A stretch of 29,530 nt of DNA from Lachnospiraceae bacterium (GTDB lineage Bacteria; Bacillota_A; Clostridia; Lachnospirales; Lachnospiraceae), in the NCBI GenBank assembly GCA_024690425.1, contig JAILCT010000035.1, forward strand, positions 1-29,530, given 5' to 3'. The notes beneath the pieces are model-generated. The model was given only the letters and a program-made list of their open reading frames with translations, was not told where the DNA came from and did not search any database. How positions within the stretch are numbered: the stretch's first letter is position 1; each line of letters opens with the position of its first letter. The position numbers were made by a program, and so were the translations under genes. This document shows positions 14,934-23,130 of this stretch, piece after piece.

Positions 14934-16483
14934 AGAGAGTTTTGAGCGCTGTCATTGCGGGTCTGCTTGTGGCAGGCCTGGTATTTGCAGCATTAAAGAT
15001 AAACGATCCTATGTATACGGGGAGCGACAGGGGCGGTGATGACGGAACCCTGATCCTGTGGTATACGGACGACACGCTTACCGAATTCTTAAACGATGCG
15101 GCTGTTTCATACAGGGATGAGACAGGCACAAGGGTTAAGCCGGTGCTTGTTGACGGAGTCGACTTTCTGCTTAAGATAAACCATGCGTCTGTTTATGAGG
15201 GCGAGGAAGAAGACGGAGAAACACTGGCCGCCCCGGACCTTTATATCACTACCCATGATAACCTGATGAAGGCTTATTATGCGGGACTTGCAAGTGAGAT
15301 AACGGATCCGCAGAAAGTCATAAACGCCATAAATTACCCGGATACTTCCCTCCACGCAATAAGATGCGGAGGCAAGTATGTGGGTTATCCGCTTTATTAT
15401 GAGACGAATTTCCTTCTGTACAACAAGACCTACATGGCCAACATCGCCAAGCAGCATATCGAGGAGGAACCCGAGTTTTCGGAAGAGGATATGGAGGAGA
15501 TAGCTGAAGAAGAGCCGGCAGAGTCCACATCGGGGAACGGCATAACCGTTAATAACCAGATCGGGGTATCCGATAACGGAGTTTCGCAGGATGCACTTGT
15601 CCTTAACGAGGAAGAGCTTGAACCGATGGGCGAGGAGGATGCGGCAAGGGATCCCCAGGTTCTTGAGAAGCTCGCGAACATGATACCGGCTACGATCGAC
15701 GATATCCTGACATTTGCCAACAACTACGATGCACCCGAAGAAGTCGAGGCGATCTTCAAATGGGACGTGTCCGATATCTTCTATAATTATTTCTTTGTCG
15801 GTAATTATATGAATGTCGGCGGTGAAGACGGGGACGACAATTCATATTTCAATATCTATAACCAGCAGGCTGTTGACTGCCTTAAGGTATACCAGAACAT
15901 AAACCAGTTCTTTTCGATCGACAGTAAGGCTGTTACTTATGACAGTATCCTGTCTGAATTCATAGAGGGTAAGACGGTATTCACTGTTGCCACGACGGAT
16001 GCCATCGCCAAGATAAAGAAAGCAAAGGAAGACGGCGAATTCGAATATGATTACGGAGTGGCCGTACTTCCGGATATAAGCTCGACTCTTAAGGCGCGCG
16101 GCATGTCAGAGACATCAACTCTTGTCATAAACGGATACTCCGACAAGAGAGAAGCTGCCAACGGGTTCGCCCAGTATCTGTCATATGACAGGGCATCCGA
16201 TGTCTATAAGAAGACCGGAAGGATCTCATGTCTTAAGAACGTAGCCTACGAGGATGACGAGATAAAGAACGTCATGCAGGAATACGAGAAGTCAGTCCCG
16301 ATGCCCAAGATGATAGAAGCTGGGAATTACTGGGTACAGCTTGAGATAGCATTTACCAAGGTATGGAACGGAGCCGATCCGGATGAGACCCTTAAGGAAC
16401 TGAACGACACGATAGGCGAACAGATAGATGAGCTTGAGCAGCATGTGCTCACACAGGAATCTATAAGGGTAGGAATTGACTGA
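14930..16483 (+). CDS. Membrane-anchored extracellular solute-binding protein (family 1-like), orphan
   Basis: A 517-residue protein with one N-terminal hydrophobic segment (about 4-24) and no lipobox cysteine, so it is either a signal-anchored or a released exported protein, not a typical lipoprotein. The pattern TLILWYTDD, DLYITTHDNL, GYPLYYETNFLLYNKTYM and a late ANGFAQYL segment agrees with family 1 sugar-type solute-binding proteins. An acidic, Ser/Gly-rich insertion of about 60 residues (about 178-237) interrupts the place where the family has a short loop before PxTxDD. No permease or ATPase gene is nearby. The start overlaps the argD stop by 4 bases. The ligand is unknown; arginine-related coupling is only suggested by position. 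Confidence 0.8.
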   Translation: MKRVLSAVIAGLLVAGLVFAALKINDPMYTGSDRGGDDGTLILWYTDDTLTEFLNDAAVSYRDETGTRVKPVLVDGVDFLLKINHASVYEGEEEDGETLAAPDLYITTHDNLMKAYYAGLASEITDPQKVINAINYPDTSLHAIRCGGKYVGYPLYYETNFLLYNKTYMANIAKQHIEEEPEFSEEDMEEIAEEEPAESTSGNGITVNNQIGVSDNGVSQDALVLNEEELEPMGEEDAARDPQVLEKLANMIPATIDDILTFANNYDAPEEVEAIFKWDVSDIFYNYFFVGNYMNVGGEDGDDNSYFNIYNQQAVDCLKVYQNINQFFSIDSKAVTYDSILSEFIEGKTVFTVATTDAIAKIKKAKEDGEFEYDYGVAVLPDISSTLKARGMSETSTLVINGYSDKREAANGFAQYLSYDRASDVYKKTGRISCLKNVAYEDDEIKNVMQEYEKSVPMPKMIEAGNYWVQLEIAFTKVWNGADPDETLKELNDTIGEQIDELEQHVLTQESIRVGID

Positions 16484-16497
16484 GTTCACAAAATAAA

Positions 16498-16517
16498 CAC
16501 TTTTTTATCACTTTTTT
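16498..16517 (+). repeat. Direct repeat upstream of htrA
   Basis: CACTTTTTT occurs at 16498-16506 and again at 16509-16517, an 11-base period (one helical turn). The 97-base gap between the solute-binding protein and htrA also holds TTGACA at 16524-16529 but no convincing -10 at the right distance. The repeat could be an operator for an OmpR-type regulator or simply T-rich DNA. Confidence 0.35.
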
Positions 16518-16580
16518 CTCATATTGACAGTCTATCCTAAAAGCATCAAAGGAAGATTCAGGTCATGGGAGGTGTGAACT

Positions 16581-18071
16581 ATGTATGAATATTATGATAA
16601 TGAAAACAGGAACCTTAATTCCGAGCAGCCGGTAACGGTAAGTGAACCGGCAAGGGCATCCAAGCCGGGGAGGAAGGCTGCCAAGCGGGATAAGAAGACC
16701 AACTGGTTTGCCTGCGTGGCATATGCACTTGTTTTCGGACTTATTGCAGGAGGAACGTTCCAGGGAGTTAACCTTGCGGGTGATTTTGTAAGGAGCAAGC
16801 TGGGAATAACTTCTGAGGACATAAGCAAGGGCGGAAACAAGGACAGCTTAAGCCAGAGAGAGACAACCCTTAAGTCTTCGGATAATGAGCAGAAGGAAGT
16901 TAAGACAACTCAGGAGAAGGCAACAGTGAACAAGGCATCGGAGCCGACACAGCTTGCCTCGGGAAGTTCTCTCGATGTATCAACGGTAGCAAAGAACGTT
17001 ATGCCTTCGATAGTATCGATAACCAACAAGAGCGTTCAGGAAGTAAGGTCGATCTTCGGAAGCGGGATCAGACAGTATGAGAGCGAGAGCGCAGGATCCG
17101 GCATCATAGTGGGCAAGAATGATGAGGAGCTTCTGCTTGTTACGAACAACCATGTTGTTGAAGGTTCCAACCAGCTGTCGGTATGTTTCATAGATGACGA
17201 GGTTTACGAAGCAACGATCAAGGGAACGGATCCTGACAATGACCTTGCTGTAATAGCTGTTAAACTGTCCGATATCAAGGACAGTACGATGGATGAGATA
17301 GCGATAGCGACCATGGGCGATTCGGATGATCTTATGATAGGCCAGCAGGTAGTCGCCATCGGTAACGCACTTGGTTACGGACAGTCGGTAACGACAGGTA
17401 TAATAAGTGCCCTTGAACGTGAATTTAAGATTGATGACTATTCCGCCAAGCTGATACAGACAGATGCAGCCATAAATCCAGGCAACAGCGGCGGCGCACT
17501 TCTTAACATGAAGGGTGAGGTCGTGGGTATCAATTCGGCCAAGCTTGCATCATCACAGATAGAAGGAATGGGATATGCGATCCCGATCTCGACCGCAACA
17601 CCCATAATCGAAGACCTTATGAACCGCAAGACAAGAGACCTTGTTGACAAGGCTGATGCCAGTTATCTGGGGATCGCAGGCGTATCGGTAAGCGAGGAAG
17701 TATCAAAGACTTACAATATCCCCGAGGGTGTATATGTATCGGAAGTTACGGAAGACGGACCTGCCGAGAAGGCCGGTATATCAAAGGGTGATGTTATCAG
17801 GAAGTTCGACGGTGTTACGATCTCATCGATGGCAGAGATAAAGGACCAGCTCAGATACTATAAGGCCGGCGAGAAGGTGGAAGTACTTCTGAAGAGAACC
17901 GACGGATCCGAGTATAAGGATGTTACCGTTGCGGTAACACTTGGCAAGAAGTCCGAGTCGGACCTTAAGGATGAGGAAGAGTCAAGCGATTCGGATGAGC
18001 AGAAAAACAACGGATACAGCAATGGCGATGAAGGCTATTACATTGATCCGTTCTCGATATTCGGTTATTAA
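16581..18071 (+). CDS. htrA: HtrA/DegP-type serine protease with PDZ domain
   Basis: Membrane-anchored surface protease that degrades or refolds damaged exported proteins. The 496 residues comprise a basic cytosolic N-terminus, one membrane segment (about 43-65), a low-complexity linker, a trypsin-like domain (about 135-345), one PDZ domain (about 360-450) and an acidic tail. The triad is His191 (VTNNHVVEGS), Asp221 (DPDNDLAV) and Ser303 (NPGNSGGAL). GGGAGGTG lies 6 bases before the ATG. In other Firmicutes htrA genes respond to secretion stress; here no regulator is adjacent, though a two-component system lies 4 kb downstream. The FHA protein gene follows after 24 bases. Confidence 0.95.
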   Translation: MYEYYDNENRNLNSEQPVTVSEPARASKPGRKAAKRDKKTNWFACVAYALVFGLIAGGTFQGVNLAGDFVRSKLGITSEDISKGGNKDSLSQRETTLKSSDNEQKEVKTTQEKATVNKASEPTQLASGSSLDVSTVAKNVMPSIVSITNKSVQEVRSIFGSGIRQYESESAGSGIIVGKNDEELLLVTNNHVVEGSNQLSVCFIDDEVYEATIKGTDPDNDLAVIAVKLSDIKDSTMDEIAIATMGDSDDLMIGQQVVAIGNALGYGQSVTTGIISALEREFKIDDYSAKLIQTDAAINPGNSGGALLNMKGEVVGINSAKLASSQIEGMGYAIPISTATPIIEDLMNRKTRDLVDKADASYLGIAGVSVSEEVSKTYNIPEGVYVSEVTEDGPAEKAGISKGDVIRKFDGVTISSMAEIKDQLRYYKAGEKVEVLLKRTDGSEYKDVTVAVTLGKKSESDLKDEEESSDSDEQKNNGYSNGDEGYYIDPFSIFGY

Positions 18072-18095
18072 TTACAGGAGTTACACAGACAGTCT

Positions 18096-20192
18096 ATGGA
18101 AGTTAATCAGATCAACCTGACATCCAAGTTAAGTATTCCGAAAGGCAATTTTGATTTCGTCATGGAGGCAACCCACAATGAGCAGCTCTATCTGGGCTGC
18201 CTCAATGCCGAAAGATGCATGATGACGGATTACGATGCCTGCCTCAAGGGTCTTAGGAGATCGATCGAGATGCTGGGCATCGAGCTTGAGAAATGGAGCA
18301 GGGCTGAGCTTCACAATCTGACGCCGGAGGAGGCACTCAGAAGCATATTTATCGATCTTAAGCGGCTGAAATCCCCCAAGGGAGGCAAGAAGGAGAGACG
18401 TAGGCTGTCCAAGAAGAACTTCTATATACGTCATGTGATCGATTTTGAGAAGAAGGATCACGAGGAATTTACAAGAAAACAGATAGAGGAATTCATAGAT
18501 ACTTATTCCTCCATATATCCTTATTCTATCGATGAGGATGACGTTAAAAACGATAATATCAAGAGTATAGCTTATGATATGTATTCAAGGTGCTCAAGGC
18601 CGCTTACCGATAAGGGATGCGGTACCAGGGAGGATTGTGAGAACCTTGTGATGCTGTTTCATAAGCTTCTTTGTCTTCTTAACTATGTTCAGGAACCCTA
18701 TGATATAGAACTCACACCTATAGATTCCTATTTCCCTATCCCATATGAGTTATACGACAAGCTTAACCTTATAAGGGGAAGCAACGTCAAGATATATGTT
18801 TCGGAAGACGGCAAGACTTACTATATGTTAAAGCGCAAGGATATAGAATTCCTGGATATACTGGATCCTTCAGTATACAGGCTCCGCATGCAGGAACTCG
18901 ATAAGCTGGATCTTCTGTGGAGAAGGCTCTCGGGACTTCCCGGTTATGGAAGCCATCATGGTATTGAGGTCGGTACCCATGATTACCGCAGGATGGTGTT
19001 TAAGTTTGCCGGACGTCCCCAGGCCATGACCCAGAAGTTTGTTGACAGGCTTGATGAGAAGAGCAAGCGTGAAGAACTGGTCAGGGAGCTTATAAGGCTT
19101 ATCAGGACAATGCATGACATTGAACCTTCGCTTCCGCATAAGTGGCTTAATCCGGAATGTATCTATGTATGCGAGAAGAGACAGGGTATGCTGCCGTACA
19201 TAGTAGGCTTTGACAATGCACGTCCGGCACCGGTCAAGAGTGATTATCCCGCACGCGGCATGCTGGATGATTATTTCAATTCCATAAACCTGCAGAAGTT
19301 TTTTGCACCCGAGATCAGGAACGGCGGCGGCGAGGTCAGTGAGATAGACGGCAGGAAGGCAGATATCTACTCGCTGGGCAAGCTCATCAGGTATATCTAC
19401 GGAAGGGATGAGAACAGGGTCAAGGACTATGTTGAGCGGCTCATTGCAAAGGATCCCGCAAACAGGCCGTCCATTATTGAAGCTTCAAGGCTTTTTGACG
19501 ATGAAGTGGTTGATTTTGAACCGACGGTTCCTTTTTCCAATGAGGTTCTTGACGAGTTCAGGCTTCTTATTTACACACCCTTTCACGGCTTCGACTCTTA
19601 TCTTGTAAATGATACGGTCACCATAGGGAGGATGTTCTCTTCGGAGGGAAATGACATAAAGGTGGATTCCCCCATTGCATCAAGGACCCACGGGCGCTTT
19701 GTCAGGACTGATACGGGCTTCGAATACATGGATATGTTAAGTACCAACGGTACCTTTATAAACAATGTCCTGTATGGTGTACAGCGAGGCGGCAGGTCCG
19801 ATTCCAAGCCTCTTATGATCGGAGACATCTTAAAGATCGATCATCCGGAATTTAAGAACACACACCGTAATGCCGTCCTCATGTTCATATTGTCGCCTAC
19901 TCATCATGAGATGGTTGAAAAGACAATAGACATCGTTGACGGGTCGGATGTTTCGATAGGGAGAAAGGACTGCGATGTTACCCTTCCCAACAACCGTGTG
20001 TCAAAGAGACATGCAAGGTTCGTCATGAAGGATATGAAGATCTACATCCAGGATCTTAATTCCACGAACGGCGTGTATGTGAACGGTAAAAAGATTGACA
20101 GGCCGGCGATACTTCATTCCATGGATTCGGTCAGAATAGAGGACTATGTGTTTATCGTTTCGGGAAAGAAGATATACTATTACGCCGAATGA
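18096..20192 (+). CDS. Pseudokinase-like protein with two C-terminal FHA domains
   Basis: A 698-residue protein with no membrane segment. Residues 1-220 are unrecognised and mostly helical. About 225-485 follow the protein kinase fold: a possible beta-3 lysine K246, the catalytic loop H348-K-W-L-N-P-E-C where kinases have HRDLKPEN, G371-F-D where they have DFG, the helix-F motif ADIYSLGKLIRYIYG, and a late KDPANRPS segment. The catalytic Asp, the Asn and the DFG Asp are all missing, so this is probably a pseudokinase. Two FHA domains follow: about 495-590 (G511-R512, STNGT) and about 600-695 (G622-R623, SKRH, STNG). It probably reads phosphothreonine on partners. The AGGAG at 18076-18080 is 15 bases from the ATG, too far for strong translation, but no nearer start is visible. 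Confidence 0.75.
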   Translation: MEVNQINLTSKLSIPKGNFDFVMEATHNEQLYLGCLNAERCMMTDYDACLKGLRRSIEMLGIELEKWSRAELHNLTPEEALRSIFIDLKRLKSPKGGKKERRRLSKKNFYIRHVIDFEKKDHEEFTRKQIEEFIDTYSSIYPYSIDEDDVKNDNIKSIAYDMYSRCSRPLTDKGCGTREDCENLVMLFHKLLCLLNYVQEPYDIELTPIDSYFPIPYELYDKLNLIRGSNVKIYVSEDGKTYYMLKRKDIEFLDILDPSVYRLRMQELDKLDLLWRRLSGLPGYGSHHGIEVGTHDYRRMVFKFAGRPQAMTQKFVDRLDEKSKREELVRELIRLIRTMHDIEPSLPHKWLNPECIYVCEKRQGMLPYIVGFDNARPAPVKSDYPARGMLDDYFNSINLQKFFAPEIRNGGGEVSEIDGRKADIYSLGKLIRYIYGRDENRVKDYVERLIAKDPANRPSIIEASRLFDDEVVDFEPTVPFSNEVLDEFRLLIYTPFHGFDSYLVNDTVTIGRMFSSEGNDIKVDSPIASRTHGRFVRTDTGFEYMDMLSTNGTFINNVLYGVQRGGRSDSKPLMIGDILKIDHPEFKNTHRNAVLMFILSPTHHEMVEKTIDIVDGSDVSIGRKDCDVTLPNNRVSKRHARFVMKDMKIYIQDLNSTNGVYVNGKKIDRPAILHSMDSVRIEDYVFIVSGKKIYYYAE

Positions 20193-20220
20193 TTTTTTTG
20201 CCGGCTTTTGAAGATTTAAC

Positions 20221-20249
20221 TTTATTGTAACAAAATTATGTGATAGAAT
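20221..20249 (+). promoter_or_regulatory. Candidate promoter of the comEA operon
   Basis: TAGAAT at 20244-20249 is preceded by TGA at 20241-20243, forming an extended -10, and TTTATT at 20221-20226 lies 17 bases upstream as a weak -35. Transcription would start near 20256; GGAGG at 20275-20279 is the ribosome binding site for the ATG at 20284. Confidence 0.5.
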
Positions 20250-20283
20250 TATTCTTGCATGAAGGTCTGCCATTGGAGGCCTT

Positions 20284-20922
20284 ATGAAAAAGAATATATT
20301 GATATCCATAACAGTTTTGACCCTTTCTTCCGCCTTGGTATCTTTTGTCGGATGCGGTAGAGATGAGGCGGTCGTTTCGCTTTACGAAGAACCTTTCTTA
20401 CAAGAGCCACAGACGGACGATCATGATGAGCCGGATGGCAGGGAATCTCCAGATGAGATAACTGATGATAAGGATAGCGGCAGTGTTACCGTATATGTAT
20501 GCGGAGCTGTGAACAGTCCCGGAGTGTACATGTTGGATCCGGGAGCACGTGTGATTGATGCCGTAGATAAGGCATGCGGTCTTACCGGTGATGCAGATGG
20601 ATGTTATGTAAACCTGGCAACCCTGCTTGAGGACGGCCAGAAGATATATGTGCCAACGCATGAGGAAACTCAGGGCTTGACAGATATTTCCGGAATGGAT
20701 GCGGGCGGGGGACTTACCGGAGACACACCGGGTAAGGTTAACATAAATTCGGCCGATGCCTCAGCTCTCATGACTTTGCCCGGGATAGGCGAAGCCAAGG
20801 CTGCACTGATAATAGAGTACCGGAATGCCAACGGACGTTTTGATTCGATAGAAGATATTATGAAGATAAGCGGGATCAAGGAAGGAATGTTTAACAGGAT
20901 AAAGGACAGGATCTGTATTTAG
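20284..20922 (+). CDS. comEA: ComEA-type DNA-binding competence protein (SLBB + helix-hairpin-helix)
   Basis: Surface DNA receptor for natural transformation that hands DNA to ComEC. The 212-residue protein has an N-terminal export segment ending FVG-C24, which could be a lipobox (Phe at -3 is unusual), an acidic linker, an SLBB domain (about 68-125, VYVCGAVNSPGVY), and a C-terminal double helix-hairpin-helix domain (about 152-212) with VNINSADASALMTLPGIG. Bacillus ComEA has a transmembrane anchor; here a lipid anchor is possible. It is the first gene of a run ending in comEC, with 14 bases to the response regulator. comEB is not present. Confidence 0.92.
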   Translation: MKKNILISITVLTLSSALVSFVGCGRDEAVVSLYEEPFLQEPQTDDHDEPDGRESPDEITDDKDSGSVTVYVCGAVNSPGVYMLDPGARVIDAVDKACGLTGDADGCYVNLATLLEDGQKIYVPTHEETQGLTDISGMDAGGGLTGDTPGKVNINSADASALMTLPGIGEAKAALIIEYRNANGRFDSIEDIMKISGIKEGMFNRIKDRICI

Positions 20923-20936
20923 GAAAGAGGAAAGAG

Positions 20937-21626
20937 ATGAAGGTTCTTGTAGTTGATGATGAGAAAGCTATAGTTAAGGGACTCATGTTCGGCATTCAGG
21001 ATGAGGATACTTCCGTATACTGCGCATACGATGGCGAGGAAGCGCTCAACATGATAAAGTCCGACAACTACGATATAGTTCTGCTTGATGTCATGCTTCC
21101 CAAGATGGACGGTCTGGAAGTGTGCAGGAAGGTCAGGGAATTTTCCAAGGTACCGATCATCATGCTCACCGCCAGGGACGATGATGATGACAAGATATCG
21201 GGACTTACCTGCGGGGCCGATGATTACGTGACCAAGCCGTTCAACATTAAGGAAGTGAAGGCCCGCATAGATGCCATACTGAGAAGGACGAAGAGCAGCG
21301 AGGCGGATAAGAAGAGTGATGATGACGCTGTTCTTGAAATAAGCGACATACGTTTGGAGCGCTCCAATAAACGGCTCTACATCGCGGGCAGGGAAGTATA
21401 TATAACGATCAAGGAATTCGAAGTTCTCGACCTTCTTGCAAGTAATCCCGGCAAGGTATACAGCAGGGACAAGCTGCTTGAACTGGTATGGGGACTTGAT
21501 CATCCCGGCGGTTCGAGAACGGTTGACGTACACGTAAGAAGGCTCAGGGAGAAGATAGAAACCGATCCCGGTGAGCCTAAGTATGTTCAGACCAAGTGGG
21601 GCGTGGGATACTATTTCCATGGTTAG
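20937..21626 (+). CDS. OmpR/PhoB-family response regulator
   Basis: A 229-residue regulator. The receiver domain (1-120) has D7-D8, the phosphoacceptor D51 (VLLDVMLPKMDG), the MLTARDD threonine and the TKPFN lysine. The C-terminal winged helix ends RTVDVHVRRLREKI..KYVQTKWGVGYYF, typical of OmpR/PhoB. GGAAAGAGG lies upstream. Its end overlaps the kinase start by 8 bases, so they are a cognate pair. Targets are unknown; its place between comEA and comEC suggests it controls this operon or envelope genes. Confidence 0.95.
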   Translation: MKVLVVDDEKAIVKGLMFGIQDEDTSVYCAYDGEEALNMIKSDNYDIVLLDVMLPKMDGLEVCRKVREFSKVPIIMLTARDDDDDKISGLTCGADDYVTKPFNIKEVKARIDAILRRTKSSEADKKSDDDAVLEISDIRLERSNKRLYIAGREVYITIKEFEVLDLLASNPGKVYSRDKLLELVWGLDHPGGSRTVDVHVRRLREKIETDPGEPKYVQTKWGVGYYFHG

Positions 21627-23130
21627 GGAGCTGCTTAAGAACAGAAGATTCAGCAAGAGCCTGGGGCTGCGCATCTTTCTTGCGATATGTGCGGTAGGTA
21701 TAATTCCATGCGTGATACTCAGGAATATCCTGCTGAACAGTTATGAATCCAGGGCTGTTTCGGTAAGGACATCGGAAGTGCAGAACCAGTGCACGATCCT
21801 TGCCGACCACCTTGTTACATACGGATATCTTGACGACCAGTCTTCGGAAGTCGTCAATGCGGAGCTGGAACAATTCTCATCGCTGTATGACGGGCGTATC
21901 ATGATCATCGACAGCGAGCTTAAGATCATAAAGGACACATATTCCATAAGTCAGGGCAGGATAATGATCTCCGAGGAGATACTTAAGTGCTTTGACAAGA
22001 CTTCTATTTCCAAGCATGACAAGAAGAACCAGTATATAGAGATAACAACACCTATCATTGACAGGGAGTCGGGCGATGTTATAGGTGTTATCCTTACAAG
22101 CGTGTCAACCGACAATATCGTTGCGACCATAAATATAATGGGTTACAAGGCGTATCTGTTCCTTGTGATAACCGGTCTTGTCAGCATATCATTTGCCGTT
22201 TTCGTCTCGGTAAACCTGATCAGGCCTTTCAGGGATATAAACACAGCCATCATCCAGGTGGAAGAAGGCTTCACGGAAGAGAAGATATCTGTTCCAGTCT
22301 ATAACGAGACCGAAGCGATCGCAGCCTCCTTCAACAAGCTGATGGATAAAATGAATACCCTTGAAGCATCGAGACAGGAGTTCGTATCAAACGTATCGCA
22401 TGAGCTCAAGACACCCATCACGTCCATGAAGGTGCTGGCTGATTCCCTGATAGAAGGAGAGAGTGTTCCGGTTGAGATATACAGGGAATTCATGGAGGAT
22501 ATCACAAAGGAAGTAGACAGGGAGACTGAGATAATAAACGATCTTCTCTCGCTTGTTAAGCTCGACAAGAGAGCGGGCAGCCTTATGAACATAAGCTCGG
22601 TCGATATGAACGTGATGATAGAAGACATACTCAAGAGAGTCAGGCCGATCGCGGATAAGAGCAAGGTTGAACTGATATTTGAGAGTGTGCGTCCTGTTAC
22701 CGCACAGGTTGACGAGATCAAGATGTCCCTTGCGATAATGAATGTAATCGAGAATGCGATCAAGTACAACAGGGAGAACGGATGGGTAAGGGTCACCCTT
22801 GATGCGGATCATCATTTCTTCACCGTGGTTGTGGCGGATTCAGGTGTGGGAATACCCGAAGAGGCGCAGGCCCATATATTTGAGAGGTTCTACAGAGTGG
22901 ATAAATCCCATTCAAGAGAGATCGGCGGGACCGGCCTGGGTCTGGCTATCACCAGGAGCACGATAATGATGCACGACGGTGCAGTCAAGGTGGAGAGTTC
23001 GGAGAATGTCGGTACAACCTTTACCATAAAGGTACCACTCACGGTTGCGGTAACCGTACAGGCCGAAGCGCCGGTCAGGGAGAAGAAGATTTCATTCAGA
23101 AGAGAGAAAAAAGATGGTAAGAAGAATTAA
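21619..23130 (+). CDS. HAMP-type sensor histidine kinase
   Basis: A 503-residue membrane kinase. TM1 is at about 17-37, an extracellular sensor of about 140 residues follows, TM2 is at about 178-200, then HAMP (200-255), the dimerisation helix with the phosphoacceptor His261 (SNVSHELKTPI), N379 in the N box (ENAIKYN), DSGVGIP and GTGLGLAI. The start is placed at the ATG at 21619 because it gives a normal basic N-terminus before TM1; an in-frame start at 21571 would add residues read out of frame from the regulator. The signal sensed is unknown. It overlaps the next gene by 17 bases. Confidence 0.94.
   Translation: MVRELLKNRRFSKSLGLRIFLAICAVGIIPCVILRNILLNSYESRAVSVRTSEVQNQCTILADHLVTYGYLDDQSSEVVNAELEQFSSLYDGRIMIIDSELKIIKDTYSISQGRIMISEEILKCFDKTSISKHDKKNQYIEITTPIIDRESGDVIGVILTSVSTDNIVATINIMGYKAYLFLVITGLVSISFAVFVSVNLIRPFRDINTAIIQVEEGFTEEKISVPVYNETEAIAASFNKLMDKMNTLEASRQEFVSNVSHELKTPITSMKVLADSLIEGESVPVEIYREFMEDITKEVDRETEIINDLLSLVKLDKRAGSLMNISSVDMNVMIEDILKRVRPIADKSKVELIFESVRPVTAQVDEIKMSLAIMNVIENAIKYNRENGWVRVTLDADHHFFTVVVADSGVGIPEEAQAHIFERFYRVDKSHSREIGGTGLGLAITRSTIMMHDGAVKVESSENVGTTFTIKVPLTVAVTVQAEAPVREKKISFRREKKDGKKN

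Noticed and set aside
16524..16552. Perfect TTGACA ahead of htrA as a promoter
   Set aside because: The bases 16-18 positions downstream (around CAAAGG) do not resemble a -10 element.
20193..20220. T-rich stretch with GCCGGC after the pseudokinase gene as a terminator
   Set aside because: The GC-rich part is a 6-base palindrome with no loop room, and the T-run comes before rather than after it.
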